Source: Bryobacterales bacterium
Lineage (GTDB): Bacteria; Acidobacteriota; Terriglobia; Bryobacterales; Bryobacteraceae
Assembly: GCA_003142185.1 (NCBI GenBank)
Contig: PLOR01000083.1
Coordinates: 14,792-73,663 of the forward strand
Direction of reading: 5' to 3'
DNA length: 58,872 nucleotides
In this document: in pieces, positions 34,957 to 44,310 of the stretch
Layout of the letters: each line of letters starts with the position of its first letter
Position numbering within the stretch: the stretch's first letter is position 1
Notes under the pieces: generated by a model
The model's database searches: none
What the model saw: only the letters and a program-made list of their open reading frames with translations
Told to the model about the DNA's origin: nothing
Position numbers and translations under genes: made by a program

Positions 34957-37698
34957 ATGACCAAGACCAACCTGATCCGCGCTGCCATCGCCGGACTGGC
35001 TCTGCTGATTGTCAACAGCGGCTACCTGATTGCATTCCCGCGCGCCAGCGTTTTCTACATGGCGAACGTGGTGCTGCACCTCGCGCTGGGCTCGGCCCTG
35101 ATGGCCGTCGCGGCCTTTTTCGTAAAACGCCATCCGCAGCCGGCCGGAGGGTTCTTGCTCTCGGGCCTGCCGGCGCTCTATCTGGTGTTTTACGGCAACA
35201 CGCGCGATCATCATTTTGTTTTATGGCTGCACATCGCGCTGGCACTGGTGGCGTTGCCGCTGATTTCTAGCGCGCTCACCCGCGGCCGCCAATTAGTGCG
35301 CGGAGCCTTCGCGGCGGCGTTGTTGCTGGTGCTGGTCTCGTTGGCCTGGACCCGCATCCATCCCGACCCGAACGCCCACATCGTGAATCCTGCGTCGCCT
35401 CCGCTGTCGATGAATGAGGAGGGTGCCGGCGCCAGTTCGCCCTTCGCCCCGGCATCCGCGCAGACCAACACGGGCCACATCATCCCCTCGAATTTTTTCA
35501 TGGATTCGAAAGACTGCGGCCGCTGTCACAAAGATATCTACGAACAGTGGCAGAGCTCCACGCACCACTTCGCCTCGTTCAACAATCAGTTCTACCGGAA
35601 AGCCATCGAATACTTTCAGGACGTCGCAGGCACGCGTCCCAGCAAGTGGTGCGCCGGGTGTCACGATCACGCGGTTTTCTTCAACGGCCGTTTCGACCGG
35701 CCCATCAAGGAACAGATCGATACGCCGGAGGCGCAGGCCGGCCTCGGGTGCATGTCGTGCCATGCCATCGTCCACGTCGGCAGCAGCATGGGCAATAACG
35801 ATTTCACCGTCGAGTACCCGCCGCTGCATGAAATCGCCTCCAGCCACAACCGATACCTTCAGGCGGTGGACACTTTCCTCACTTATCTCGCCCCGCAGCC
35901 GCACCGCCAGACCTTCCTCAAGCCGTTCATGAAGGAGGCCGAATTCTGCTCGGCGTGTCACAAGGTGCACCTGGACGTACCCGTGAATGAGTACCGCTGG
36001 TTCCGCGGCTTCGACGATTACGATAACTGGCAGGCCAGCGGCGTTTCCGGCCAGGGCGCGCGCTCGTTCTACTATCCCGACAAGTCCATGGCCTGCGCCG
36101 ATTGCCACATGCCGCTGGTCGCCTCGCGCGATCCGGGCAACCTGGATGGCAAGGTGCATTCCCACCGCTTCGCCGCCGCCAACACCGCCGTCGCTTACGT
36201 CAACCAGGACGCCAGCCAGTTGGAAGCCACCAAGAAGTTTCTTCAATCGGGATTCATCACGGTTGATATATTCGCCGTGTCGCCGGTTGAGGACGCGAAG
36301 GGCCAGCCCGCAATGCTGCGCCGCGCCGATAATCCGGTGGCGGCCAATACCACTTTCGCCGTGGGCGAGGAATCCGAACAGTCCGCTCCGGCACTGATCC
36401 GCGAAGTCGGCAAAATCGCGGCGCCTATAGACGCCTCGGGCGCCGTGCTCGAGCCCGGCAAAACCGCGCGCGTGGACGTGGTGGTGCGCACCCGCAAGAT
36501 CGGCCACTTCTTCCCCGCCGGCACCGTCGACGCCTTCGACGTGTGGCTGGAGTTGCAGGCGCGCGATGCCGATGGCCGCGTCATCTTCTGGAGCGGCAAC
36601 GTGGCGGATAACGGCAAGGGGCCGGTCGATCCCGGCGCTCATTTCTACCGTTCGTATCAGCTCGATGCCAATGCCAACCCCATTGACAAGCGCAACGCCT
36701 GGCAGGCGCGCAGCGTGCTCTACGTGCACCTGATTCCGCCCGGCGCGGCCGATACGGTTCACTATCGCGTCAGCGTGCCTAAGGGCGCGCGCGGTCCCAT
36801 CAGTTTCACGGCGCGCCTGAATTATCGCAAGTTCTCCTGGTATTACACGCAGTTCTCTTACGCCGGCCAACCCAAGCCGGGCCAGGATCCGGCGTTGCTG
36901 GGCCTGGATCACAACGGTCTCGAATATCAGTTTCTCCAAACATCAATCCCGGCCAACGTTTCGGGCGCCATTCGCGGCCGCATCCCGGATCTGCCCATCG
37001 TCACTCTGGCTGAAGCGCACGCCACCGTGCCACTGGGCCAGCCCACTTGGACGCCGGTGGCGCGCAAGCAGGACCGCGAGCGCTGGAACGATTGGGGCAT
37101 CGGCTTATTGCTGCAAGGCGACTTGAAAGGCGCCGAATACGCGTTTCAAAAAGTGACCGAAGCCGAGCCGGGATACGCCGATGGCTGGCTGAACGTGGCG
37201 CGAGCGCTGATTCAGGAAGGCGAGACCGATGCCGCCAAACCGTATGTCGAAAAAGCAATGGCGATCAACCCGCAACTTGGCCGCATCTGGTTCTTCAAAG
37301 CCGCGGCCCAACGCGCCGATGGCGATTACGATGGCACGCTCCAATCGCTCGAAGTGGTGCGCTCGAAATATCCGCGCGACCGCGTGGTGCTCAACCAGAT
37401 CGCGCGCATCCAGTTCCTCAAACGGCAATATGCCGCCGCTGTCGAAACTCTGAAGCAAGTGTGCGCCGTGGATCCGGAAGACGTGCAGATGCATTACACG
37501 CTGATGCTGTGTTACCGCGGCCTGGGCGACGCTGCCGGCGCAGCGCGGGAAGAGACGCTGTTCCGCCGCTTCAAAGCGGACGAATCGTCGCAAGCCATCA
37601 CCGAAAAGGCGCGCATGAGAAGCCCCGCGGACAATAACGAGCGCCAGCCGATCCACGACCACGAAAGCGCGGTCAAACCGGAGCCAATCACGAAATGA
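34957..37698 (+). CDS. Membrane-anchored pentaheme cytochrome c (c554-like) with C-terminal TPRs
   Basis: A 913-residue protein. Five predicted helices lie in residues 1-130 (for example LIRAAIAGLALLIVNSGYLI, FVLWLHIALALVALPLI). A periplasmic domain follows with five CxxCH heme motifs, first cysteines at about C187 (CGRCH), C232 (CAGCH), C265 (CMSCH), C331 (CSACH) and C380 (CADCH). This spacing resembles the cytochrome c554/multiheme family. A beta-rich middle and TPRs at about 700-890 (WNDWGIGLLLQGDLKGAEYAF, ADGWLNVARALIQEGETDAAK) complete it. It could carry electrons between the inner membrane and a partner bound through the TPRs. The flanking CRTAC1 proteins are candidate partners. No clear ribosome-binding site precedes ATG 34957. 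Confidence 0.87.
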   Translation: MTKTNLIRAAIAGLALLIVNSGYLIAFPRASVFYMANVVLHLALGSALMAVAAFFVKRHPQPAGGFLLSGLPALYLVFYGNTRDHHFVLWLHIALALVALPLISSALTRGRQLVRGAFAAALLLVLVSLAWTRIHPDPNAHIVNPASPPLSMNEEGAGASSPFAPASAQTNTGHIIPSNFFMDSKDCGRCHKDIYEQWQSSTHHFASFNNQFYRKAIEYFQDVAGTRPSKWCAGCHDHAVFFNGRFDRPIKEQIDTPEAQAGLGCMSCHAIVHVGSSMGNNDFTVEYPPLHEIASSHNRYLQAVDTFLTYLAPQPHRQTFLKPFMKEAEFCSACHKVHLDVPVNEYRWFRGFDDYDNWQASGVSGQGARSFYYPDKSMACADCHMPLVASRDPGNLDGKVHSHRFAAANTAVAYVNQDASQLEATKKFLQSGFITVDIFAVSPVEDAKGQPAMLRRADNPVAANTTFAVGEESEQSAPALIREVGKIAAPIDASGAVLEPGKTARVDVVVRTRKIGHFFPAGTVDAFDVWLELQARDADGRVIFWSGNVADNGKGPVDPGAHFYRSYQLDANANPIDKRNAWQARSVLYVHLIPPGAADTVHYRVSVPKGARGPISFTARLNYRKFSWYYTQFSYAGQPKPGQDPALLGLDHNGLEYQFLQTSIPANVSGAIRGRIPDLPIVTLAEAHATVPLGQPTWTPVARKQDRERWNDWGIGLLLQGDLKGAEYAFQKVTEAEPGYADGWLNVARALIQEGETDAAKPYVEKAMAINPQLGRIWFFKAAAQRADGDYDGTLQSLEVVRSKYPRDRVVLNQIARIQFLKRQYAAAVETLKQVCAVDPEDVQMHYTLMLCYRGLGDAAGAAREETLFRRFKADESSQAITEKARMRSPADNNERQPIHDHESAVKPEPITK

Positions 37699-37783
37699 CC
37701 AATCGCCGTGGCGCGGCCTGTCAAGGCTGCAGAGCCGAGAGTCATCTCGGCTTTTCTTCCGCGTAGGTACCGAGGCCTCAACC

Positions 37784-39463
37784 ATGAAACGCTCCCTTCT
37801 CCTTCCCGCCGCTTTGAGCCTTCTCGCCCTGGCCGCGGCCTGCGTCATGGCTTCTGCCGCGGCGCCGGATCGTCCGGCCGTCATCTTCACTGACGTCACT
37901 GCGCAGGCCGGCATCCACTTCACGCACAACGCGGGCCGCTCCGGCAAGAAGTACCTGCCGGAGACGCTGGGCTCCGGCGTCGCTTTCTTCGATGCCGATG
38001 GCGACGGCTGGCCGGATATCCTGTTCGTCAACGGCAAAGACTTCACGCCGCGCGGCCGACGCACCACCGCCGCGCTCTACCGTAACAACCGCAACGGCAC
38101 CTTCACCGACGTCACCGCGGGCAGTGGCCTCGACATCGAAATCTACGGCATGGGCGTGGCCATCGGCGATTACGACAATGACGGCCGCGACGACGTCTAC
38201 ATCACCGCGCTCGATGGCGATCACCTATTCCACAATGAGGGCAATTTCAAATTTCGCGACGTCACCAAAGCCGCCGGCATTCAAAACGCGAGTTTCGGCG
38301 CCAGCGCCGCCTGGCTGGACTATGACCGCGATGGCAAGCTCGACTTATTCGTCGCCAACTATGTGCAGTGGACCGAGAAGGGCGACCTGAAGTGTTCGCT
38401 CGATGGCTCTACTAAGTCCTATTGCACGCCGGAGTCCTACAAGGGCACGCGCTCGCGTCTCTACCATAACCTGGGCGGCGGCCGCTTCGAGGATGTGACC
38501 GAGCGCGCCGGCCTGGGCGACCCCACCAGTAAGTCGCTGGGCGTGACCATTCTCGACTATAACAACGATGGCTGGCCCGATATCTTCGTCGCTAACGACA
38601 CGCAGCCCAACAAACTCTACCGCAACCTGGGCAACGGCACCTTCAAGGAAGAAGGCATGACTGCTGGCGTGGCTTACGGCGAGGATGGCGTGGCGCGCGG
38701 CGCGATGGGCGCCGACGCGGGCGATTACGATCGCTCCGGCCGCCCGCATCTGCTGGTGGGCAACTTCTCCAACCAGATGCTCGGCCTTTATCACAACGAA
38801 GGCAACGGCTTGTTCGTCGATGAAGCTCCCTCCTCCACGGTCGGCCGCGCCAGCCTGCTTTCGCTCAGCTTCGGCGTTTTCTTCTTCGACTACGATCTGG
38901 ATGGCTATCCCGACATATTCGCCGCCAACGGCCACATCGAAGATGAGATTGGCCGCGTGCAGCCCAAGGTGAGTTACCGCGAGCTGCCGCTCCTGTTCCG
39001 CAATCTGGGCAACCACAAGTTCGAAAATGTAAGTGGCCAGTTAGGCCCTGGTTTCGCCCAACCGATGGTGGCGCGCGGCGCAGCGTATGCCGATTACGAC
39101 CACGATGGCGATCTCGACCTGATCATTTCGACCAACAACGGCCCTGCCCACCTGCTGCGCAACGATGGCGGCAATCGCAACCATTGGCTGTCGGTGCGCC
39201 TCGCCGGCACTAAGTCCAACCGCGACGGGATCGGCGCCGTGGTGCGCCTGGAAAGCGCCGGCGGCAAGCAATGGAACATGGTGCGCAGCGGCTCCAGTTA
39301 CTGCTCGCAAAGCGATCTGGCCCTCACCTTCGGCCTCGGCAAGGATTCGACAGCCAATCTCGAAATCGCCTGGCCCAGCGGCACGCACCAACGTTTCCAA
39401 AACGTCGCCGCTAACCAGCGCGTGCTGATCGACGAAAGCAAAGGCGTCACGCCAATGAAATAG
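37784..39463 (+). CDS. CRTAC1 family protein (FG-GAP propeller plus ASPIC/UnbV)
   Basis: The 559-residue secreted protein has a signal peptide (LLLPAALSLLALAAACVMASAAA). FG-GAP repeats follow with calcium-binding D-x-D-x-D loops (FFDADGDGWPDILFVNG, IGDYDNDGRDDVYITAL, WLDYDRDGKLDLFVANY, ILDYNNDGWPDIFVAND). The C-terminal ASPIC/UnbV domain has WLSVRLAGTKSNRDGIGAVV and LEIAWPSGTHQRFQNV. This is the standard length and layout of the family, whose function in bacteria is not settled. It follows the cytochrome gene by 85 bp in the same direction. It may descend from the same family as the fragment at 9522. Confidence 0.88.
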   Translation: MKRSLLLPAALSLLALAAACVMASAAAPDRPAVIFTDVTAQAGIHFTHNAGRSGKKYLPETLGSGVAFFDADGDGWPDILFVNGKDFTPRGRRTTAALYRNNRNGTFTDVTAGSGLDIEIYGMGVAIGDYDNDGRDDVYITALDGDHLFHNEGNFKFRDVTKAAGIQNASFGASAAWLDYDRDGKLDLFVANYVQWTEKGDLKCSLDGSTKSYCTPESYKGTRSRLYHNLGGGRFEDVTERAGLGDPTSKSLGVTILDYNNDGWPDIFVANDTQPNKLYRNLGNGTFKEEGMTAGVAYGEDGVARGAMGADAGDYDRSGRPHLLVGNFSNQMLGLYHNEGNGLFVDEAPSSTVGRASLLSLSFGVFFFDYDLDGYPDIFAANGHIEDEIGRVQPKVSYRELPLLFRNLGNHKFENVSGQLGPGFAQPMVARGAAYADYDHDGDLDLIISTNNGPAHLLRNDGGNRNHWLSVRLAGTKSNRDGIGAVVRLESAGGKQWNMVRSGSSYCSQSDLALTFGLGKDSTANLEIAWPSGTHQRFQNVAANQRVLIDESKGVTPMK

Positions 39464-39506
39464 GCGGATTAGGAAGCCTTTGCCGGCACGAAAGCGGCTC
39501 GATCGC

Positions 39507-39535
39507 TTGACACGTATCCGGCCACCCCCTACGCT
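39507..39535 (+). promoter_or_regulatory. Sigma-70-type promoter of the toxin-antitoxin pair
   Basis: A perfect -35 box TTGACA (39507-39512) and a -10-like TACGCT (39530-39535) are separated by 17 bp. The antitoxin ATG (39544) starts 8 nt after the -10 box, so the transcript would have almost no leader. Confidence 0.65.
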
Positions 39536-39543
39536 AAAGAGGT

Positions 39544-39825
39544 ATGGAAGTGCAACTCACTCCCGATCAAAAAGCGTTTGTCCGGCAAGCCATCGAGAGC
39601 GGACGCCTTCGGCGTGAGGAAGATGCGGTGAAGGAAGCATTTTCTTTGTGGGAGGAGCGTGAGCGCACGCGCGCGGAAGTCCTTGCCGTAGTCGATGAAG
39701 CGGAATCCTCTCTCGCCCACGGCGAAGGGCTGAGCATTACCCAGGACTCCATGCGTGAGCTTGCCGAAAGCGTTAAGCAGCGCGGCCGCGCACGCCTTGC
39801 TGCCGAGCAGAGCAAGCCCCGCTGA
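39544..39825 (+). CDS. ParD-like antitoxin
   Basis: The 93-residue protein starts with MEVQLTPDQKAFVRQAIESGRLRREEDAVKEAF, matching the ribbon-helix-helix N-terminus of ParD/CopG antitoxins, followed by a charged helix able to bind the toxin. Its stop overlaps the next start by one base (TGATG), the common antitoxin-first arrangement. It should repress its own promoter, which lies directly before the ATG. A short purine stretch AAAGAGG precedes the ATG. Confidence 0.85.
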   Translation: MEVQLTPDQKAFVRQAIESGRLRREEDAVKEAFSLWEERERTRAEVLAVVDEAESSLAHGEGLSITQDSMRELAESVKQRGRARLAAEQSKPR

Positions 39826-40124
39826 TGGGACATGTCCGCACACCGCAAGCGGATTCCGACCTCGACGACATTTGGTATTACGTCGCCACTAATAGCGGCA
39901 GCGCCGAGATTGCCGACCGGTTGATCGACTCTATCACGGGCCGTTTCTTGCTGCTTGCCACCTACCCGAACATAGGGCGGCCGCGAGGCGAGGATTTGCG
40001 CCCCGGCCTACGGAGCTTTCCCGTGGGTGAGTGCGTCATCATATATCGGATTCAGGAGGGAGACGTGCTTATTTTGCGGGTATTACGCGGTGCCCGGAAG
40101 ATCGAAGCGTTGTTCGGGCACTAG
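39825..40124 (+). CDS. ParE/RelE-superfamily toxin
   Basis: The 99-residue protein has the RelE/ParE fold pattern: an N-terminal strand and helix (TPQADSDLDDIWYYVATNSGSAEIADRLIDSI), then PNIGRPRGEDLRPGLRSFPVGECVIIYRI and LILRVLRGARKIEALF at the end. The mid-region RSFPVGECVIIYRI is typical of ParE toxins, which target gyrase. Pairing with a ParD-like antitoxin supports this over an RNase RelE. Confidence 0.87.
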   Translation: MGHVRTPQADSDLDDIWYYVATNSGSAEIADRLIDSITGRFLLLATYPNIGRPRGEDLRPGLRSFPVGECVIIYRIQEGDVLILRVLRGARKIEALFGH

Positions 40125-40172
40125 CCTGGCCACAACCTCCTCAGCGATTTCCCCACGCCTCCGCAACTCGGC

Positions 40173-40178
40173 TATAAT
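40173..40178 (+). promoter_or_regulatory. Candidate -10 box upstream of comF
   Basis: A perfect TATAAT within GGCTATAATAATAC. No good -35 box is visible 17 bp upstream. It precedes the comF coding region by about 80-90 bp and would also serve the HNH gene. Confidence 0.45.
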
Positions 40179-40263
40179 AATACTCTTGGCGGAGGTGGGT
40201 CTTCTCGAGTAGCCGGCAAGCCGCAATCTCGAATTTAGGTCCGCGGGTATTCCGAGCAATCTC

Positions 40264-41023
40264 TTGCGCCTTTTTTTCCCTTTTCCTCCCCGACGATTGC
40301 CGCGTTTGCGGCCAGCCTCTGCACGAGATTTCCCGCGTTCCGGTATGCCCCGCTTGCCTCCGGGCGCCGGCCCCGCTCGACGCCGAATTCTTCTGCGTAT
40401 CCTGCCGGACCCCGTTTCACAACCGGTTCCCGCTCGATGACGAAGGCCGCTGCGCGCTGTGCCGCAGCGGCCTTCGCGGTTTTGACGCCGCCTACTCCTT
40501 CGGCTTCTACGATGGCGTGCTGCGGCAGTTGATCCACCTTTATAAGTACCGCAAGGTGCGGACGCTCGCCGGTCCATTGGGAGACTTGTTGCTGCGGGCG
40601 CTGCCGCGCGGCGAAGCCTTCGATTGTGTCACGCCGGTTCCGCTGCACTGGCGGAAGCGCTGGCAGCGCGGATTCAACCAGGCGGACCTGCTGGCGCGCT
40701 GGGTCGCATCGCGTACCGGCATCCCTCGAACGCGCCTGCTGCGTCGCCTGCGCTCCACCGCCTCGCAGGCGAGTTTGAGCAATACCAGCCGCCGGCGCAA
40801 CGTGGCGGCCGCATTCGCCTGCCGCCTGCCGGACCGCGCGGCGGGCCGCAAGATCCTGCTGATCGACGATGTGATGACGACTGGCGCGACCGCCGCGGCC
40901 TGCGCGCTGGCCTTGAAGCGCGCCGGCGCCGCCCGTGTGGCACTGCTGACTCTGGCGCACGCCGATCGGCGCTTTATGTTTTCGCACTTGGCAAGTCCAT
41001 CGGTTGTGGAGGAGATTTTCTGA
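40264..41023 (+). CDS. ComF family phosphoribosyltransferase-like protein with uncertain start or frameshift
   Basis: The C-terminal part, open from GTG 40517, is a clear ComF domain: TPVPLHWRKRWQRGFNQADLLA and the PRPP-loop ILLIDDVMTTGATAAAC. The same frame continues upstream without a stop to 40181 and encodes the conserved zinc-finger N-terminus with four CxxC pairs (DDCRVCGQ, VCPACL, FCVSCR, RCALCR), yet has no ATG, GTG or TTG before 40517. A T run of seven at 40271-40277 lies where the protein should begin. Removing one T would join TTG 40264 to the ComF frame, giving LRLFFSLFLPDDCRVCG. I give that start. The family acts in DNA uptake. The HNH gene follows with no gap. Confidence 0.72.
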
Positions 41024-41545
41024 ATGGCGGACCGACTGCAGAAACCGGTGCTGGTGCTCAACGCCAGCTTTGAGCCGATCAACATTTGCGCGGCGCGCCG
41101 CGCCCTGGTGCTGGTCCTCAAGGGCGTGGCTTCCGCGGAAGAGGAATCGGCGAGCGCCATTCATTCGGCGCGGGCCGCGGTGCGCCTGCCGTCGGTGATC
41201 CGGCTGCTCGAATACCGCCGGATCCCCCACCAAACGCGGGCGCTGTCGCGCAAGAACATCCTGATGCGCGACCGCTACACCTGCCAGTATTGCCATCGCA
41301 CCTTGCCTTCCGGGGAGTTGACCCTGGACCACGTGGTCCCCCGGTCGCGGGCGGGCGAGTCGGCTTGGGAGAATCTGGTGGCCTGTTGTCATCACTGCAA
41401 CAACCGCAAGGGCAACCGGACGCCGGAAGAGGCGGGCATGCGGCTGGCGCGTCAGCCTCGTCCGTTCAGCCTCCACACCAGCCGCCATCTCATGCGGATG
41501 CTAGGCAAAAGCGACGCACAGTGGCGTAAGTATCTGTTTTATTAG
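41024..41545 (+). CDS. HNH endonuclease family protein
   Basis: The 173-residue protein has a full HNH motif in its second half: [30 protein letters not shown] followed by [23 protein letters not shown]. The two CxxC pairs bind structural zinc, and the DH of LDHVVP is the catalytic start. The N-terminal half ([26 protein letters not shown]) is the usual partner of this stand-alone class. It starts directly after the comF stop, so the two are probably co-transcribed. No restriction methylase is nearby. A housekeeping DNA-processing role is possible. Confidence 0.88.
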   Translation: MADRLQKPVLVLNASFEPINICAARRALVLVLKGVASAEEESASAIHSARAAVRLPSVIRLLEYRRIPHQTRALSRKNILMRDRYTCQYCHRTLPSGELTLDHVVPRSRAGESAWENLVACCHHCNNRKGNRTPEEAGMRLARQPRPFSLHTSRHLMRMLGKSDAQWRKYLFY

Positions 41546-41658
41546 GTGCGGCTCAGTACACCATTACGCACGTAGCTAATGTACTGTCCCACATGGTCTT
41601 GTCCAAAGTTGACAGTTGTAAACCCGTTGCGGGCGTGCGCCCTTTCGCCGGAACTCGT

Positions 41659-41664
41659 ATACTG
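41659..41664 (+). promoter_or_regulatory. Candidate -10 box of the small secreted protein gene
   Basis: TATACT lies 24 bp upstream of ATG 41689 with AGGAGGAG between them. A perfect TTGACA at 41609-41614 is too far away to pair with it. Confidence 0.35.
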
Positions 41665-41688
41665 TTTGGTGCAGGAGGAGAAGAAGAC

Positions 41689-41973
41689 ATGAAGAAGCTG
41701 ATCATATTCGTTCTGGCCGCCGGCACGGCGATGGCAGGAGAGTGGACTGGGTACATCATAGACGAGGCATGCTCCGGCAAGAAGGAAATGCTGGGTAACG
41801 TGACCTGCGCGCAAAACTGCATGAAGCGCGGTTCGCCCGCGGTGCTGGTCACCGAAGACGGCACGGTCTATAAGATCGCGGATCAGGACAAAGTCAAGGA
41901 ATCCGCCGGCAAGAAGGTTACCCTCACGGGCAACCTCACCGACGGCTCCATCAGAGTCGATAGCGTGAAGTAG
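41689..41973 (+). CDS. Small secreted protein of unknown function
   Basis: The 94-residue protein has a signal peptide (KKLIIFVLAAGTAMAG). The mature part has the pattern EWTGYIIDEACSGKKEM, CAQNCMKRGSPAVLVTEDG, VYKIAD and KKVTLTGNLTDGSIRVDSVK. The three cysteines and the final small-barrel-like strands recall short OB-fold secreted proteins common in this phylum. I do not assign a function. A strong ribosome-binding site AGGAGGAG precedes ATG 41689, which decides this start over the longer frame from 41593. Confidence 0.7.
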   Translation: MKKLIIFVLAAGTAMAGEWTGYIIDEACSGKKEMLGNVTCAQNCMKRGSPAVLVTEDGTVYKIADQDKVKESAGKKVTLTGNLTDGSIRVDSVK

Positions 41974-42170
41974 GCTCGCCAGGGCCGCAGAATCACGAGT
42001 TCAGACGCACCGGGTCCCGCCGGCGAGTAGCCGGTGTGGATCCGCGCTGGTAGGCGCGCCCGCTCCATCTCACCCTCCACTTTCCGGTATCCGATTACTT
42101 CGCTGCAACTCCATGCACCTCGCGCACCCCCACGATAGGGCCGCTTTGGTCACGCCCCCCGCCAGGCACG

Positions 42171-42176
42171 TATAAT
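42171..42176 (+). promoter_or_regulatory. Candidate -10 box of the ntrYX-like operon
   Basis: A perfect TATAAT lies 19 bp before the histidine kinase ATG. TTGGTC at 42146-42151 is a weak -35 candidate with a 19-bp spacer. The upstream spacer 41974-42170 holds a small CCGGC/GCCGG hairpin and no gene. Confidence 0.45.
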
Positions 42177-42195
42177 CGGAGCTAAGGGCAATCTC

Positions 42196-44310
42196 ATGCG
42201 GAAGCGGCTGATTTACGGCTCCCTCTCCATCCTGCTGGCGATTTCCGTCATCCTGGTGGTCTGGGAAGGCTCGTTCAACCCAGGCAACTTCCGTCCCGCC
42301 AATCCTAATCAGACGCTGATTTTCTGGGCCGTTTCCAGCCTCATCTTTCTCTTGATGGTGACGCTCGGCTGGATTCTGATCCGCGAGTTCGTCAAGCTGT
42401 ACGTCGAGCGCCAGAGCCGCCGCGAAGGATCGCGCATCAAAACCAAGCTCGTCGTCGGCGCGCTCGCCCTCAGCTTCGTGCCAGTATTCTTCCTCGTGCT
42501 GTTCAGCTATGAGGTCATGAATCGCAACATTGCGACCTGGTTCCAGGAACCGGCGGGCAATGAGTTGAAAGCGTTCCAGGCTATCACCCGCCAGCTCGGC
42601 AAGGAGATGCAGGATGAGACCGACGCCCAGGCGGCGCTGCTGGCCGCGCAGCCCGAAGTCCGCCAGTTGCTCGAGGACGGTGCGCGCACGCCTGGCTTCC
42701 TAGCGCGCTTCGCGGCCAGCTACGAGCTCGCCTCGGCCGCGGTTTACGCTTCCCCGAACGGGCCGCCGCTCGACTCTTGGGGAGACTATCGGCAGAAGGC
42801 TAAAGTGGATCGCTTGGTGGCGGCATCGTATCCGATTCTTCAAGGGCCGCGGCGTTTGGGATTCGTCACAGTGACCGCTGAAGTGCCCGGCGATGTGGCG
42901 GAAAAGAAAGCCATCATTGGCACCTGGGCGCGCCAGTCGCGGGAGAACCACGACAACGCGCGGTCGGTGCGCCGCGTCAGCGTGATGCTGATGACTTTGA
43001 TCACGCTGTTCGTGTTGTTCGTCGCCACCTGGATCGCGCTGTTCCTTTCCAAGCAGATCAGCATCCCCATCACTGCGCTGGCCGAAGCCGCCAGCCAGGT
43101 CCGCGCTGGCAACCTGTCGCATCGCGTGAACGTGCGCGCCGCCGATGAGCTGGGTTCGTTGGTGCGCGGCTTCAATCAGATGACTCAGGAGCTGGAAGCC
43201 AACAGCCGCGAGCTCGACCGGCGCCGCCGCTTCATTGAGGCCATCCTCGAAAGCATTCCCACCGGCGTCATCTCCATCAACGCCGACGGCGTCATCCGGC
43301 TCGTCAACCGCGCCCTCCACCAAATCTTTCCGGGTACCCAGGTGGAACAGGCGGTTCGCCTGGAAGACCTGTTTTCGCGCGAGGACACGGCCGAAATCAA
43401 GTACCTCATGAAACGCGCCCGCCGCACCGGCGCCGCCTCGCGCCAATTGGAGCTGCGCACGGAAAACCGCAACCGGCACCTGTCGGTTACGGTTGCGGCG
43501 CTCGAGGAAAAGGTCACTTCCGGCTTCGTAATCGTGATCGAGGACTCGAGCGAGCTGCTGCGCGCGCAAAAAGCCGCGGCCTGGCACGAAGTGGCGCGGC
43601 GCGTGGCGCACGAAATCAAGAATCCGCTCACCCCCATCGCGCTGTCCGCCGAACGCATATTGCGGCAAATCGACCGCGTGGAGATGGCTGCCGCGCCGCG
43701 GCGCATCCTCGATGAGTGCGCGCAGACCATCAGCCGCTCGGTCGAATCGGTTAAGACCCTGGTGGACGAATTCTCGCAGTTCGCGCGCTTCCCCGCCGCG
43801 CAGCTTGCACGCTCCGACCTGAACGAAGTCACGCGCGAAGCGTTGGCCATTTTTCACGGCCGCCTGGATGGCATCGACTTGCGCACCAGCTTCGCCCCCG
43901 ACCTGCCGCCGGTCAACCTGGATCGCGAGCAGTTCCAGCGCGTGGTGGTGAATCTGGTGGATAACGCCGCCGAAGCCATGCAGGATTCGCTCGTCAAGAA
44001 TCTCTATGTGGCGACCCAGACGGGCGCAGCCGACACCGTGGAGCTGGTGGTGGCCGATTCCGGCTGCGGCGTCAGCCCCGACGAAAAGGAGAAACTGTTC
44101 CTGCCCTATTTCTCCACCAAGGGTCGCGGCACGGGCCTGGGCCTGGCCATCGTCAGTCACATTGTGGCCGAGCACGACGCGCATATTCGCGTGGAAGACA
44201 ACCTGCCGGCCGGCGCGCGCTTTACCGTCGAGATTCCAGCGGTCGTCGATGCCGAAGCGGTCGAGAACGGCGTGCCACAGGCGCAGTCCGACACCCCGGT
44301 GAAAGCATGA
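42196..44310 (+). CDS. ntrY: NtrY-like membrane sensor histidine kinase
   Basis: A 704-residue kinase. Two helices near the N-terminus (LIYGSLSILLAISVILVVW, LIFWAVSSLIFLLMVTLGWILI) and a third (LVVGALALSFVPVFFLVLF) precede an extracytoplasmic domain. A last helix at about 265-285 leads to a HAMP domain (LSKQISIPITALAEAASQVRAGNL), a PAS domain (ILESIPTGVISINADGVIRLVN) and a kinase core with H472 in ARRVAHEIKNPLTPIALSAERI. The ATPase boxes are NLVDNAAEAM, VADSGCGVSPDEK and GRGTGLGLAIVSH. This is the NtrY layout. The partner regulator overlaps its stop. NtrYX systems respond to nitrogen, redox or envelope cues. Confidence 0.88.
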   Translation: MRKRLIYGSLSILLAISVILVVWEGSFNPGNFRPANPNQTLIFWAVSSLIFLLMVTLGWILIREFVKLYVERQSRREGSRIKTKLVVGALALSFVPVFFLVLFSYEVMNRNIATWFQEPAGNELKAFQAITRQLGKEMQDETDAQAALLAAQPEVRQLLEDGARTPGFLARFAASYELASAAVYASPNGPPLDSWGDYRQKAKVDRLVAASYPILQGPRRLGFVTVTAEVPGDVAEKKAIIGTWARQSRENHDNARSVRRVSVMLMTLITLFVLFVATWIALFLSKQISIPITALAEAASQVRAGNLSHRVNVRAADELGSLVRGFNQMTQELEANSRELDRRRRFIEAILESIPTGVISINADGVIRLVNRALHQIFPGTQVEQAVRLEDLFSREDTAEIKYLMKRARRTGAASRQLELRTENRNRHLSVTVAALEEKVTSGFVIVIEDSSELLRAQKAAAWHEVARRVAHEIKNPLTPIALSAERILRQIDRVEMAAAPRRILDECAQTISRSVESVKTLVDEFSQFARFPAAQLARSDLNEVTREALAIFHGRLDGIDLRTSFAPDLPPVNLDREQFQRVVVNLVDNAAEAMQDSLVKNLYVATQTGAADTVELVVADSGCGVSPDEKEKLFLPYFSTKGRGTGLGLAIVSHIVAEHDAHIRVEDNLPAGARFTVEIPAVVDAEAVENGVPQAQSDTPVKA

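Noticed and set aside
35293-36939. 548-codon minus-strand frame opposite the pentaheme cytochrome gene
   Set aside because: No start signal or family. The plus strand has five CxxCH motifs and membrane helices.
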